NCBI RefSeq assembly: GCF_000613185.1
Contig: NZ_CCBB010000002.1
Coordinates: 1-64,000, forward strand
DNA from: Mycolicibacterium cosmeticum
GTDB lineage: Bacteria > Actinomycetota > Actinomycetes > Mycobacteriales > Mycobacteriaceae
DNA length: 64,000 nucleotides
Direction of reading: 5' to 3'
Part shown: positions 16,729-26,100 of the stretch, piece after piece
Position numbering within the stretch: position 1 is the stretch's first letter
Layout: each line of letters opens with the position of its first letter
Notes under the pieces: generated by a model
What the model was told of the DNA's origin: nothing
The model's input: the letters and a program-made list of their open reading frames with translations, nothing else
Databases searched by the model: none
Program-made: the position numbers and the translations under genes

Positions 16729-17627
16729 AGTACTTCGTCGCATCCGGGGAGGATCGGCGTCTCACCCCGGCCGCACGCGCAGAGCTACGCGGGCAGTTCA
16801 TCGCACTATCGGACGGCGTCACCCACTATGAGCTGTCCGGCCCCGAAGACGGGCAGCTGGTAGTCATGGCCGGCGGGCTGACCGTCCCGTTGTTCTACTG
16901 GGACGAAATGGCGGCTCACCTGCACGGCCGAGGGCTGCAGACGTTGACCTACAGCGCCTACGGCCGCGGCTATTCCGACCGTGTCGACACCGCCTACGAC
17001 CAAGAGCTGTTCGTGCGCCAGCTTGCGGAGGTCATCGACATGGTGGGCGAGGGCCGCCCCCACCACCTGGTGGGCACGTCCATGGGTGCCCTGGTGGCGA
17101 TGGCCTACCTGCAGGCGGTCCCCTCGAACACCGCGTTGACCCTGACCTTGGTGGGGCCGGCAGGGTTGAGCCGACCGCCGTTGACTCAGCGCCTGCTCCT
17201 GGGCAGCGACCTGATGACCACCGTGGTGGCGCGCACGATCGGGAGCCGGGTCCTCGATCAACACCTCGGTCACAATGTGCGCGAACCTGGCCGCGCCGCC
17301 GCGCTGAGCGACATGGTCGGGCAGGCCTTCCGCTACGAGGGCTCGCTGTACGCGTTCTTTTCCACCCTGCGCAACTTCGGACTCTTCGATCGCGGCGAAC
17401 TGTACCGGCGCACAGGACAGTTGGCGGTTCCCGGCCTGCTGGTGTGGGGCGATGACGATGAGGTCACGCCGATCACCGCGCTGGACCGCGTTGTCACCAT
17501 GCTTCGCCCCGAAGACACCTGCATCATCGACAATTGCGGCCACATGGCCCCCTTCGAACAACCACGTGAAGTCGCCACCGTGCTGGCGGATTTCGCGGCC
17601 ACACACACCGAACGGCTCACATCATGA
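16725..17627 (+). CDS. Alpha/beta hydrolase 2 of the monooxygenase operon
   Basis: 300 residues. Similar in design to its neighbour but not a close copy: VMAGGLTVPLFYWDEM, SAYGRGYSDR, nucleophile GTSMGALVAMAY (Ser near residue 120), acid in VWGDDDEVTP and His in NCGHMAPFEQP. ATGA overlaps join it to both neighbours, so the three products are translated as a set. Two hydrolases plus a ring hydroxylase suggests hydroxylation of a ring followed by ester or C-C bond cleavage. Confidence 0.8.
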   Translation: MKYFVASGEDRRLTPAARAELRGQFIALSDGVTHYELSGPEDGQLVVMAGGLTVPLFYWDEMAAHLHGRGLQTLTYSAYGRGYSDRVDTAYDQELFVRQLAEVIDMVGEGRPHHLVGTSMGALVAMAYLQAVPSNTALTLTLVGPAGLSRPPLTQRLLLGSDLMTTVVARTIGSRVLDQHLGHNVREPGRAAALSDMVGQAFRYEGSLYAFFSTLRNFGLFDRGELYRRTGQLAVPGLLVWGDDDEVTPITALDRVVTMLRPEDTCIIDNCGHMAPFEQPREVATVLADFAATHTERLTS

Positions 17628-19237
17628 CCACCACGACTCCTTCCACGTCCTCGACGACCGACGTTCTGATCGTCGGCGCCGGCCCTACCGGCTCCGCACT
17701 GGCCATCGACCTGGCGCGCCGCGGTATTTCGGTGCGCATCATCGACAAAGCGACCCACGGTTTCGCCGGATCGCGGGCCAAGGGCCTGCAGCCGCGCACC
17801 CTGGAGGTGCTCTACGATCTCGGCGCCCTGCCCGACATCACCGCCGGCGGCTCCCTCTACCCGCCCATGGGCCTACACCTGGGCCCGGTGACCGTCCCGC
17901 TGCGCATGATGGCCAAAGGTCAACGCGGGCCGGATGTCCCGTTCCCCGACACCTGGCTCATCCCGCAGTCGCGCACCAACCAGGCCCTGCACGACCTTCT
18001 CGAAAAACACGGGGTACGCGTCGAATTGGGCAGCGAACTGGCCGACTTCAGCGACTCCGGCACCTCGGTGATCGCGCACATCGTGTCACCGCGGGGCCTC
18101 GAGGAGGTCACCGCCCGCTACGTCGTCGGAGCCGACGGGGGTAGCAGCGCCGTACGGAAACAGGCCGGCATCGAATTCACCGGATCCACCGATGACGCCG
18201 ACCGGACCCTCATCATCGACGCCCCGGTAGCCGGCAAGCTGTCGCGCAAGTACTGGCACATCTGGCCGGGCCTGGGCGGACGTTTCATCGGTGCCTGTCC
18301 ACTGCCCCACAGCGATCTGTTCCAGTGGATGATCCGGTTGGCGCCAGACGAAGAGGCGCCGTCGGGTATCGACGCCATCAATGCCCGTATCCAATCGCAC
18401 ACGCGTGACAAGCATCTCAGCATCACGAGCATCTCCTGGGAATCGGTTTTCAGGCCCAACATCCGACTGGCCGCGCGCTATCGCCACGGCCGCGTCCTGC
18501 TGGCCGGAGACGCCGCCCACGTGCATCCACCCGCCGGTGCGCAGGGCTTGAACACCGGCATCGGGGATGCCTACAACCTGGGCTGGAAACTGGCGCAGGT
18601 GTTGGCAGGTGCACCGGAATCGTTGCTGGACACCTACGAACAGGAGCGTCGCCCGATCGCGGCCGGGGTGCTGGGGCTCTCCACCAAGAAGTACGAAGGG
18701 ATCGGCAAGCTCGACCCCAGCAGCTACCGTCGCGGTTCTGATGAAAAGCAACTGACTCTGACCTACCGGGGCGGTCCGCTGGCACCATCGGCTGCCGACC
18801 ACACCGCGACCCTGCGGGTCGGCGACCGGGCACCCGATGCCGATCTGCTCAGCCGTGACGGCGACAGAGTCCGGTTGTTCGATGCTTACCGCGGAACACA
18901 TTTCACCGCCATCGCCTATGGGCCGCACGCCGCCACGTCCTTGGCCGCTCTGCGCTGGCCCGCTACCGGAGCGCCGCTGCAGCGCCTCAACATCGACGCC
19001 GGGACGACCGGAACGTCAGTGGATCCGCGGGAAGAAGGGCCGGCGACCGACGATCTCATCGACGCCTCTGGAGGATTCCGTAAGGCCTACGGCGTCAGCG
19101 GCGACGTGCTGCTCCTGATCCGGCCCGACGGCTATATCGGCCACATCGCCCGACACGACCTCACGCGCAGCACGCAGGCCGTCATCGATACGCTGACCCC
19201 TGCCGCCGAGGGCGCTGCTGCGGCGCCCCCGTATTGA
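17624..19237 (+). CDS. Class A FAD-dependent aromatic monooxygenase
   Basis: 537 residues, like PheA/TfdB and MhpA hydroxylases. FAD-binding VLIVGAGPTGSALAIDLARR (residues about 14-33), the DG motif VVGADGGSSAVRKQAG (near 170), and the second FAD motif VLLAGDAAHVHPPAGAQGLN (near 290). The C-terminal 140 residues look like the thioredoxin-like cap found in phenol hydroxylases. It hydroxylates an aromatic or polyketide-like ring with NAD(P)H and O2. Last gene of the operon, 32 bp from the end of the convergent amidohydrolase. Confidence 0.85.
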   Translation: MTTTTPSTSSTTDVLIVGAGPTGSALAIDLARRGISVRIIDKATHGFAGSRAKGLQPRTLEVLYDLGALPDITAGGSLYPPMGLHLGPVTVPLRMMAKGQRGPDVPFPDTWLIPQSRTNQALHDLLEKHGVRVELGSELADFSDSGTSVIAHIVSPRGLEEVTARYVVGADGGSSAVRKQAGIEFTGSTDDADRTLIIDAPVAGKLSRKYWHIWPGLGGRFIGACPLPHSDLFQWMIRLAPDEEAPSGIDAINARIQSHTRDKHLSITSISWESVFRPNIRLAARYRHGRVLLAGDAAHVHPPAGAQGLNTGIGDAYNLGWKLAQVLAGAPESLLDTYEQERRPIAAGVLGLSTKKYEGIGKLDPSSYRRGSDEKQLTLTYRGGPLAPSAADHTATLRVGDRAPDADLLSRDGDRVRLFDAYRGTHFTAIAYGPHAATSLAALRWPATGAPLQRLNIDAGTTGTSVDPREEGPATDDLIDASGGFRKAYGVSGDVLLLIRPDGYIGHIARHDLTRSTQAVIDTLTPAAEGAAAAPPY

Positions 19238-19269
19238 CCGGGAGCCTGCTTCGCGGTTGCGCTACATCG

Positions 19270-20703
19270 TCACCGAACCTGCTGGCGCAGTTGGCGATCG
19301 ACGACGCACCGTACCACACGCTGACGCACCTTGCCGACCACGGAGGGGAACTTGAGTTGGTGGGCCAGCCGCTGCCCGCTGGTATGGAGTTCGTCTTTGA
19401 CGGCGTCCAACCCGCCGTGCGTGAGCCGGCCGTCGCGCTTGCGCCACACACCGCCGACCATGACCGCTTCGATATTGCCGGGGTGGGCGTACAGCGCGGC
19501 AGCGGCCGCGTCATGCATCGGCCACAGATTGAGGGCTCGGGCATCGATGACCACCAGGTCGGCGTACATCCCGGCCGCAATCTGGCCGATGCGATCAGCC
19601 AGACCCAGCGCCCGCGCCCCTTCGACCGTGGCCCATGACAGCGCCTGCTTGGCCGTGACGGGGATGGTGGTCGCACCGAGACCGGTGGACGCCACCGCCG
19701 CGTCGTGACCGACACCGCGCTGCAACGCCAACAGCATGCGCGCAACGAAGAGGACGTCAGCCGGAGTGGCGGTCTCGGTGTCGGTGCCCAGCGAGGGCGC
19801 GGCCCCCAGGGCCAGCAGCCGATCGGGAAGGGTCGTGGTGTGGCCCTGTCCCAGCTCGTTTTCCGGGGTGGAGGTGAAGGTGACGCCCTGCGCGAGCAGC
19901 GCTTCGACGTGACCGGTGCCCAGCCCCGTGCCGTGCACGATGTTGACCAGCGGGCCCCACAGGCCTGCCTCGGTGATCGCCTGCCATCCCGGCCCGGGTG
20001 AACCTGCGCTCTGGTGCATCGACACGACCAGGTTGCGCTCGGCACTGGTGCGGAAGTCGGCAATGGCGACCTCCGGTTTGGACAGCTGCGGGCCCTTGAT
20101 GGCCAAGCCGAGGGACACCAGGTCGGTGCCGGCGATCGGCCCGGCCAGCAGCCGGTCGATCTGGCGGACGTCCTGGGGACGGTCGCGCAGACCGTAGGGA
20201 GTGCCGTAGAGGAAGACCGCACGGACACCCGTGCCGGTGAGGGCTTCGATCGCCGCGTCGGCATGCTCGGGGGTCAGGCAGTTGTGCGACCAGTCGCCAA
20301 TCGTGGTGACGCCGTGGTCCATCTGATTGAGGGCCCCGGCCAGGGTGCCGCGAAACAGGTCGTCGGGACGATAGTGGTGGCCGACGCCGCCATGGGCGTT
20401 GGCCAGGTACTCCGGCAGCGTCCAGTCCGCGCCGAGAAAGCGCAAGGCGGTCTGCCAGGTGTGCAGATGGGCGTTGATGAGTCCGGGGATGATGATGCGA
20501 CCGGACATGTCCAGCGTGCGGGCGCCTTCGGCCGCGAGGCCCGGGCCGATCTCGGTGATCCGCTGCCCGTCGACCAGCACGTCGAGGGTCTCCCAGTCGG
20601 GGCGGCCCGGGGTCATGGTGACCACATGGGCTCCCCGCAGCAGCAGGGGCCGCTTGTCGTCGGCGACCGCTGCCGCGTTGCTTTCTGGCTGCGAGTGCGC
20701 CAT
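19270..20703 (-). CDS. Amidohydrolase (cytosine deaminase/chlorohydrolase-like)
   Basis: 477 residues. Metal-binding start INAHLHTWQT (HxH near residue 78), IVHGTGLG (third His), a later LGTDTETATPAD region with the conserved Asp, and the typical end NIEAVMVGGVWRKRDGRL. This is the SsnA/TrzN/guanine-deaminase branch, acting on cyclic amidines, aminated rings or halides. The start is ATG 20703, with GTG 20706 just before it. The promoter region carries the same 19-bp dyad as the monooxygenase operon, so it probably belongs to the same TetR regulon and pathway. Confidence 0.85.
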   Translation of the reverse strand: MAHSQPESNAAAVADDKRPLLLRGAHVVTMTPGRPDWETLDVLVDGQRITEIGPGLAAEGARTLDMSGRIIIPGLINAHLHTWQTALRFLGADWTLPEYLANAHGGVGHHYRPDDLFRGTLAGALNQMDHGVTTIGDWSHNCLTPEHADAAIEALTGTGVRAVFLYGTPYGLRDRPQDVRQIDRLLAGPIAGTDLVSLGLAIKGPQLSKPEVAIADFRTSAERNLVVSMHQSAGSPGPGWQAITEAGLWGPLVNIVHGTGLGTGHVEALLAQGVTFTSTPENELGQGHTTTLPDRLLALGAAPSLGTDTETATPADVLFVARMLLALQRGVGHDAAVASTGLGATTIPVTAKQALSWATVEGARALGLADRIGQIAAGMYADLVVIDARALNLWPMHDAAAAALYAHPGNIEAVMVGGVWRKRDGRLTHGGLDAVKDELHTSGQRLAHQLKFPSVVGKVRQRVVRCVVDRQLRQQVR

Positions 20704-20729
20704 CACACCACCTGTCCCGCGGAATTGTT

Positions 20730-20748
20730 ATGGATACAGTGTGACCGT
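20730..20748. promoter_or_regulatory. Operator of second TetR, copy 2
   Basis: ATGGATACAGTGTGACCGT keeps ATGG-N2-ACA-N-TGT-N2-CC and shares ATGGATACAGTGT plus ACC with the reverse complement of the site at 15878-15896. It lies 27 bp before the amidohydrolase start. Confidence 0.65.
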
Positions 20749-20792
20749 AATACGACGGTCCGTCAATGTACCCGCGCGACCAATGGCTTCAC

Positions 20793-20862
20793 GCGTACCG
20801 AGGTACGCCCTGCCTCAGCGCGTACCGAGGTACGCCGTGCCTCAGCGCGTACCCAAGTACGC
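20793..20862. repeat. Three 27-bp tandem repeats, each with a hairpin
   Basis: GCGTACCGAGGTACGC (16 bp; GCGTACC-GA-GGTACGC folds perfectly) begins at 20793 and 20820, and a diverged copy GCGTACCCAAGTACGC at 20847; the period is exactly 27 bp and the linkers (CCTGCCTCA, CGTGCCTCA) also match. The third copy forms the last codons (AYLGTR) of the hydrolase gene on the minus strand. The other two lie beyond its stop and could act as 3' hairpins. Confidence 0.8.
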
Positions 20863-21603
20863 GTCGGCCCACGCGCCGATGATCCGCCCCGCCCGGTGCG
20901 CCTGACCGGGCCCGGTCAGCAGATGCTCGGAACCCTCCAGCGACACGAAACTGCGGGGGTGCCGAGCGGTGCGGAAGATGTCACTGGCGTTCTGGATGCC
21001 GACGGTGTTGTCGGTCGGGGAGTGCAGGATCAGCAGCGGCAGCTTGAGGCCCTTGATCTTGTGGTGCAGCTTCGCCTCCCGGACGTCCTCGACGAAGGCG
21101 CGCTTGAGGGTCAGCGTCTTACCGCCGACCATCCACTGGCCGCTGCCCTCGGCGAACACCTGCTCCAGGCAGGCGTCGTACTGATGCTCGACGTGCGCCG
21201 GATCGATCGGGGCACCCACGGTCACCACGGCACGCACCCCCGGGCACTCACGTGCCGCGGCCAGCACCGCCGCCCCGCCCCACGAATGGCCGGCCAGGAC
21301 ATCGGCGGGGGTACCGCGCTCGGCCATGAACTTGCAGGCCTCGATGATGTCGTTGACCTTGACGGTGAAGGACCCGTCACCCCAGTCGCCCTCGGAACCA
21401 CCCAGCCCCAGCGCGTCGAAACGCAACATGCCGATGCCGTCGGAGGCCAGCTGCTTACAGATCCGTGCCGCGGCCGGCGAGTCCTTGCCGAGGGTGAATC
21501 CGTGCGAGAACACGCCCCAGCCCCGCGCCGGGCCGTCGGGCAGGTCGATCACGCCGGCCAGCATCGGGCCGGTTGCGCTGGGAAATGTCACCCGTTCAGC
21601 CAT
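20842..21603 (-). CDS. Alpha/beta hydrolase
   Basis: 253 residues. VFSHGFTLGKDS (oxyanion), RFDALGLGGSEG, nucleophile LAGHSWGGAAVL (Ser near residue 107), acid in LHSPTDNTV and His in EGSEHLL, so the triad is complete. It resembles the stand-alone hydrolase domain that in some bacteria is fused to OsmC. The 3' end of the gene overlaps the 27-bp repeat array, and two further copies of its terminal sequence follow the stop. It is divergent from the MTHFR gene; the ATG at 21603 leaves a 46-bp gap. Confidence 0.8.
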   Translation of the reverse strand: MAERVTFPSATGPMLAGVIDLPDGPARGWGVFSHGFTLGKDSPAAARICKQLASDGIGMLRFDALGLGGSEGDWGDGSFTVKVNDIIEACKFMAERGTPADVLAGHSWGGAAVLAAARECPGVRAVVTVGAPIDPAHVEHQYDACLEQVFAEGSGQWMVGGKTLTLKRAFVEDVREAKLHHKIKGLKLPLLILHSPTDNTVGIQNASDIFRTARHPRSFVSLEGSEHLLTGPGQAHRAGRIIGAWADAYLGTR

Positions 21604-21637
21604 GGGGGAGGTTTACCACGACCAGGTGCGTGATCCG

Positions 21638-21643
21638 TAGGGT
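21638..21643 (+). promoter_or_regulatory. Candidate leaderless -10 (TAGGGT)
   Basis: TAGGGT ends 6 nt before GTG 21650, which decides for that start over GTG 21644. Confidence 0.45.
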
Positions 21644-21649
21644 GTGGGG

Positions 21650-22537
21650 GTGCCTCTGAACACCATCGCGCTGGAACTGGTGCCGCCGAACGTCGAGCGT
21701 GGCCCGCAGTACGCCGTCGACGAGGCCCACAAGGTGCTCGAGCTGGCGGCGGCGACCGGCCTGACCGGCAGGTTCGGCCACATCATGATCCCCGGCATGA
21801 TCGACGAGGACGACGATCGCCCGGTCGAGATGAAACCCAAGATGGACGTACTCGAATACTGGACGCTCATCCGGCCGGAACTGCCCGGCATGCGCGGCCT
21901 GTGCACCCAGGTGACGTCGTTTTTGGGGCGCGACGCCCTCGGCCGGCGGCTGACCGATCTCAGCGGCGCGGGGTTCGACGGCATCGCCTTCGTGGGCGTG
22001 CCGCGAACCATGAAGGACGGCGAAGGCGAGGGCGTGGCCCCCACCGACGCCCTGTCCATCTATGCCGACCTGGTGCCCAACCGCGGCGCCATCCTCATCC
22101 CCACCCGCGACGGCGAACAGGGCCGGTTCACCTTCAAGTGCGGGCAGGGCGCCACCTACGGCATGACGCAGCTGCTGTACTCCGATGCCATCGTGGGCTT
22201 CCTGACCGAGTTCGCCAAGACCACCGAGCACCGCCCGGAGATCCTGCTGTCCTTCGGCTTCGTCCCGAAGATGGAGTCCAAGGTGGGGCTGATCACCTGG
22301 CTCATCCAGGACCCCGGCAACGCGGCGGTCGCGGCCGAGCAGGAGTTCGTGTCCAGGTTGGCGAGCCTGGAGCCCGCGGACAAGCGCATCCTGATGCTCG
22401 ATCTGTACAAGCGGGTCATCGACGGCGTCGCCGATCTAGGGTTCCCGCTCAGCGTGCACTTCGAGGTCGCCTACGGGGCGTCCAAGCCGGCCTTCGAGAC
22501 GTTCGCCGAGATGCTGGCCTATTGGTCGCCGGCCTGA
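21650..22537 (+). CDS. Mycobacterial-type methylenetetrahydrofolate reductase
   Basis: 295 residues. The opening NTIALELVPPN, the HIMIPGMIDEDDDRP loop and GFDGIAFVGVPRTM match the noncanonical MTHFR of mycobacteria (Rv2172c group), which is far shorter in similarity to MetF but reduces 5,10-methylene-THF to 5-methyl-THF for methionine synthesis. Start is GTG 21650, set by the leaderless -10. The TIM-barrel strands can be followed through LLSFGFVPK and SVHFEVAYG. The call relies on remembered similarity to the Rv2172c family. Confidence 0.75.
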   Translation: MPLNTIALELVPPNVERGPQYAVDEAHKVLELAAATGLTGRFGHIMIPGMIDEDDDRPVEMKPKMDVLEYWTLIRPELPGMRGLCTQVTSFLGRDALGRRLTDLSGAGFDGIAFVGVPRTMKDGEGEGVAPTDALSIYADLVPNRGAILIPTRDGEQGRFTFKCGQGATYGMTQLLYSDAIVGFLTEFAKTTEHRPEILLSFGFVPKMESKVGLITWLIQDPGNAAVAAEQEFVSRLASLEPADKRILMLDLYKRVIDGVADLGFPLSVHFEVAYGASKPAFETFAEMLAYWSPA

Positions 22538-22540
22538 GCG

Positions 22541-23032
22541 TCAGGCCGCGAACGCTGGGGTGAGCTGCACCCGCACCACCGGATCGGTGTCCAACCGCTC
22601 GCGCAGCGCCTTCTCGAACTGCCAGATTGACGCGAGATCATGGTCCAGCCGGCAGTCCACCGCAGCCACCGCTCCCGCCGGTGGCGGGCAGTCGGCGACG
22701 TGGTCGGCGACCGTGTCGAGCAGGCTGCGCGGCGCCGCCAGGTAATACAGCGGCTGGGGTCCCGCCACCGCAGCGCCGAACAGCAACCCGTGCTCGGTGA
22801 TCACCAGATGGGTGGTCACGACCTGGACGGGGCGCTCGTGCGTCTCCTCGACACCCCACTCCGCGGCCGCCAGCCGGCTTTGTAACGCGTGCAGCCGGAC
22901 GTCGTCGGTGAGGAACCGGGTGTAATCGGCGGGACCGATCCGTGGCGACGACCGCGGGTCGCAATCCAGACAGGCGCACAGCGTGGCACCCACGTAGTCG
23001 AACCACCGCTCGTCGAACCACCGATCGCTCAT
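22541..23032 (-). CDS. Protein of unknown function (163 aa)
   Basis: No family recognised. The start MSDRWFDERWFD at 23032 is preferred; the frame runs further upstream but without a better start. Soluble, no signal peptide, with a CACLDCD cluster near residue 18 that could bind metal, and regular beta-strand-like stretches (VQVVTTHLVITEHGLLFGAA). Convergent with the MTHFR gene (3 bp between stops) and divergent from the HrpA helicase gene. Confidence 0.6.
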   Translation of the reverse strand: MSDRWFDERWFDYVGATLCACLDCDPRSSPRIGPADYTRFLTDDVRLHALQSRLAAAEWGVEETHERPVQVVTTHLVITEHGLLFGAAVAGPQPLYYLAAPRSLLDTVADHVADCPPPAGAVAAVDCRLDHDLASIWQFEKALRERLDTDPVVRVQLTPAFAA

Positions 23033-23105
23033 GACGACACTCCCATCGGGTCGATTCCTCGAGCCTGCACCCGGGCGCAGCCGCGGGTCAACGGGTGCGG
23101 GCACC

Positions 23106-23111
23106 TATCCT
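23106..23111 (+). promoter_or_regulatory. Candidate leaderless -10 (TATCCT)
   Basis: TATCCT ends 7 nt before ATG 23119, favouring that start of the helicase over GTG 23095. Confidence 0.45.
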
Positions 23112-23118
23112 TGACCAA

Positions 23119-26100
23119 ATGTCCGGATTGTCTGCAGCGTCCGTCCCCGAGCTGCGCGCGCGCCTCGACGGCCTGACGATCCGGGATGCGTCGCGGTTGG
23201 GCCGGCGGTTGAAGAATCTGCACTCGGCTCCCGACGAGAAACTGCTGGCGCAGTTCGCCGCCGCCGAAGGCCTGATCGCCACCCGGCTGGCGGCGGTCCC
23301 GGAGATCAGCTACCCAGACCTGCCGGTCAGCGCACATCGTGACGAGCTGGCCAAGGCCATCAGCGAGCATCAGGTGGTCGTGGTGGCGGGGGCGACGGGC
23401 TCGGGCAAGACGACCCAGTTGCCCAAGATCTGCCTGGAGTTGGGTCGCGGCATCCGCGGCACCATCGGGCACACCCAGCCGCGCCGGCTGGCGGCCCGCA
23501 CCGTCGCGCAGCGCATCGCCGACGAACTGCATGTGCCGCTCGGCGGGGCCGTCGGCTACACGGTTCGCTTCACCGACCAGGCCGATGACTCCACGCTGGT
23601 CAAGTTGATGACCGACGGCATTCTGCTCGCCGAGATCCAACGCGACCGCCGGCTGCTGCGCTACGACACCATCATCATCGACGAGGCCCACGAACGCAGC
23701 CTCAACATCGACTTCCTGCTCGGCTATCTGCGCGAATTGCTGCCGCGCCGGCCGGATTTGAAGGTCATCGTCACCTCGGCGACGATCGACCCGGGTCGGT
23801 TCGCGCAGCATTTCGGCGGTGCGCCCATCGTCGAGGTGTCGGGGCGCACCTACCCGGTGGAGATCCGGTACCGACCCCTGGAAGTGCCTGTCGGCAAAGA
23901 TGATTCGGACGACCCGGACGATCCCGACCACGAGATCGTCCGCACCCCCGTTGCCGGTCTTCGCGCAAGCGGCTCATCCGAGCTACGCGACCCCACCGAG
24001 GCCATCGTCGACGCGGTGCGCGAACTGGCCGCCGAACCGCCCGGCGACGTGTTGGTGTTCCTGTCCGGGGAGCGCGAGATCCGGGACACCGCCGACGCCC
24101 TGCGCGGCGTGGTCGGCACCAACACCGAGGTGCTTCCGCTGTACGCCCGGCTGCCCACCGCCGACCAGCAGAAGGTGTTCACCCCCAGCCGCACCGCCCG
24201 CCGGATCGTGTTGGCCACCAACGTCGCCGAGACCTCGCTGACGGTGCCCGGGATCCGGTACGTCGTCGACCCCGGCACCGCCCGCATCTCCCGCTACAGC
24301 CGGCGCACCAAGGTGCAGCGGCTGCCCATCGAACCGATCTCGCAGGCGTCGGCGGACCAACGGGCCGGCCGGTCCGGCCGCACCGCGCCCGGCGTGTGCA
24401 TCCGGCTGTACTCCGAAGAGGATTTCCAGGCTCGCCCGCGCTACACCGACCCGGAGATCCTGCGCACCAACCTGGCCGCCGTCATCCTGCAGATGTCGGC
24501 CCTGGGTCTCGGTGCGATCGAACGATTCCCGTTTCTGGACCCGCCGGACGCCCGCAGCATCCGCGACGGTATCGGCCTGCTACAGGAGCTCGGCGCCTTC
24601 GACGGCACCGGCGCGCTGACCGATATCGGGCGCCGGCTGGCACGGCTGCCGCTGGATCCGCGGATCGGCAGGATGATCCTGGCCGCCGACACCGAGGGCT
24701 GCGTCCGCGAGGTACTGGTGCTGGCCGCGGCGCTGTCCATCCCGGACCCGCGGGAGCGCCCCGCCGACCGCGAAGAGGCGGCCAGGGGCAAGCATGCCCG
24801 CTTCGCCGACGAGCACTCCGACTTCGTCTCCTATCTGAACCTCTGGAACTACCTGCGGGAGCAGCGAAAGGACCGCTCCAGCAGTGCCTTTCGCCGGATG
24901 TGCCGCGACGAGTTCCTGCACTATTTGCGGATCAGGGAATGGCAGGATCTGGCCGGGCAGCTGCGTAGCATCGCGCGGGATATCGGTATCCAGGAATCCG
25001 ATCAGCCCGCCGACCCGGCCGGCATCCACGCCGCGCTGGCAGCAGGATTGCTGTCGCACATCGGCCTGCGCGACGAGGCCAAGGCGCGCGATTCCCGGGA
25101 CTACCAGGGCGCCCGGAACACGAAGTTCGTGTTGGCGCCGGGCTCGGTGCTGACCAAGCGGCCACCCCGCTGGGTCGTGGTGGCGGACCTGGTGGAGACC
25201 AGCCGGCTGTTCGGCCGCACCGCCGCTCGCATCGACCCGGAGACATTGGAACGCGTCGGCGCCCACCTGGTGCAGCGCACCTACAGCGAACCGCACTGGG
25301 ATGCCGCGCGGGCGGCGGTGATGGCCTACGAACGTGTCACGCTGTACGGCCTGCCGCTGATACCGCGCCGGCGGGTGGGATACGCCGCCGTCGACCCGGT
25401 GGTGGCGCGCGAGCTGTTCATCCGGCACGCCCTGGTCGACGGCGACTGGCAGACCCGGCACCACTTCTTCCGCGACAACGCCGCCCTGCGCGCCGAACTG
25501 GCCGAGATGGAGGAGCGGTCGCGGCGTCGTGATCTGCTGATCACCGACGACGAGATCTACGCGCTGTACGACGCCCGGATACCCGCGACGGCGGTGTCGG
25601 GCCGGCATTTCGACGCCTGGTGGAAGAAGCAGCGGCACAAGACGCCGGATCTGCTCACCTTCACCCGCGACGAGCTGCTGCGGGTCGACGACTCCGTCGA
25701 CCACCCGGACTCCTGGCGCACCGATGACCTGGAGCTGCCGCTGTCCTACCGGTTCCAGCCCGGCGCCGCCGACGACGGCGTCACCGTGCACGTGCCGGTG
25801 CAGGTGCTGGCGCGGCTGGGCGGTGACGGATTCGCCTGGCAGGTACCGGCTCTGCGCGAAGAACTGGTCACCGCGCTGATCAAGTCGCTGCCCAAGGATC
25901 TGCGCCGCAATTTCGTGCCGGCCCCCGACACCGCCCGCGCCGTCCTGCCCCGGCTGGAGCCGGGCGCCGGCTCGGTGCTGGAGGCGCTGCAACGAGAACT
26001 GCGGCGGATCAGCGGCATCCTGGTGCCGATCGACGCCTTCGACCTGACCAAGGTGCCCCCGCACCTGCGTGTCACCTTCGCGGTGGAGGACAACGACGGA

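Noticed and set aside
20793..20862. CRISPR-like array
   Set aside because: Only three units, no unique spacers (linkers are also repeated) and no cas genes; it is a tandem duplication.
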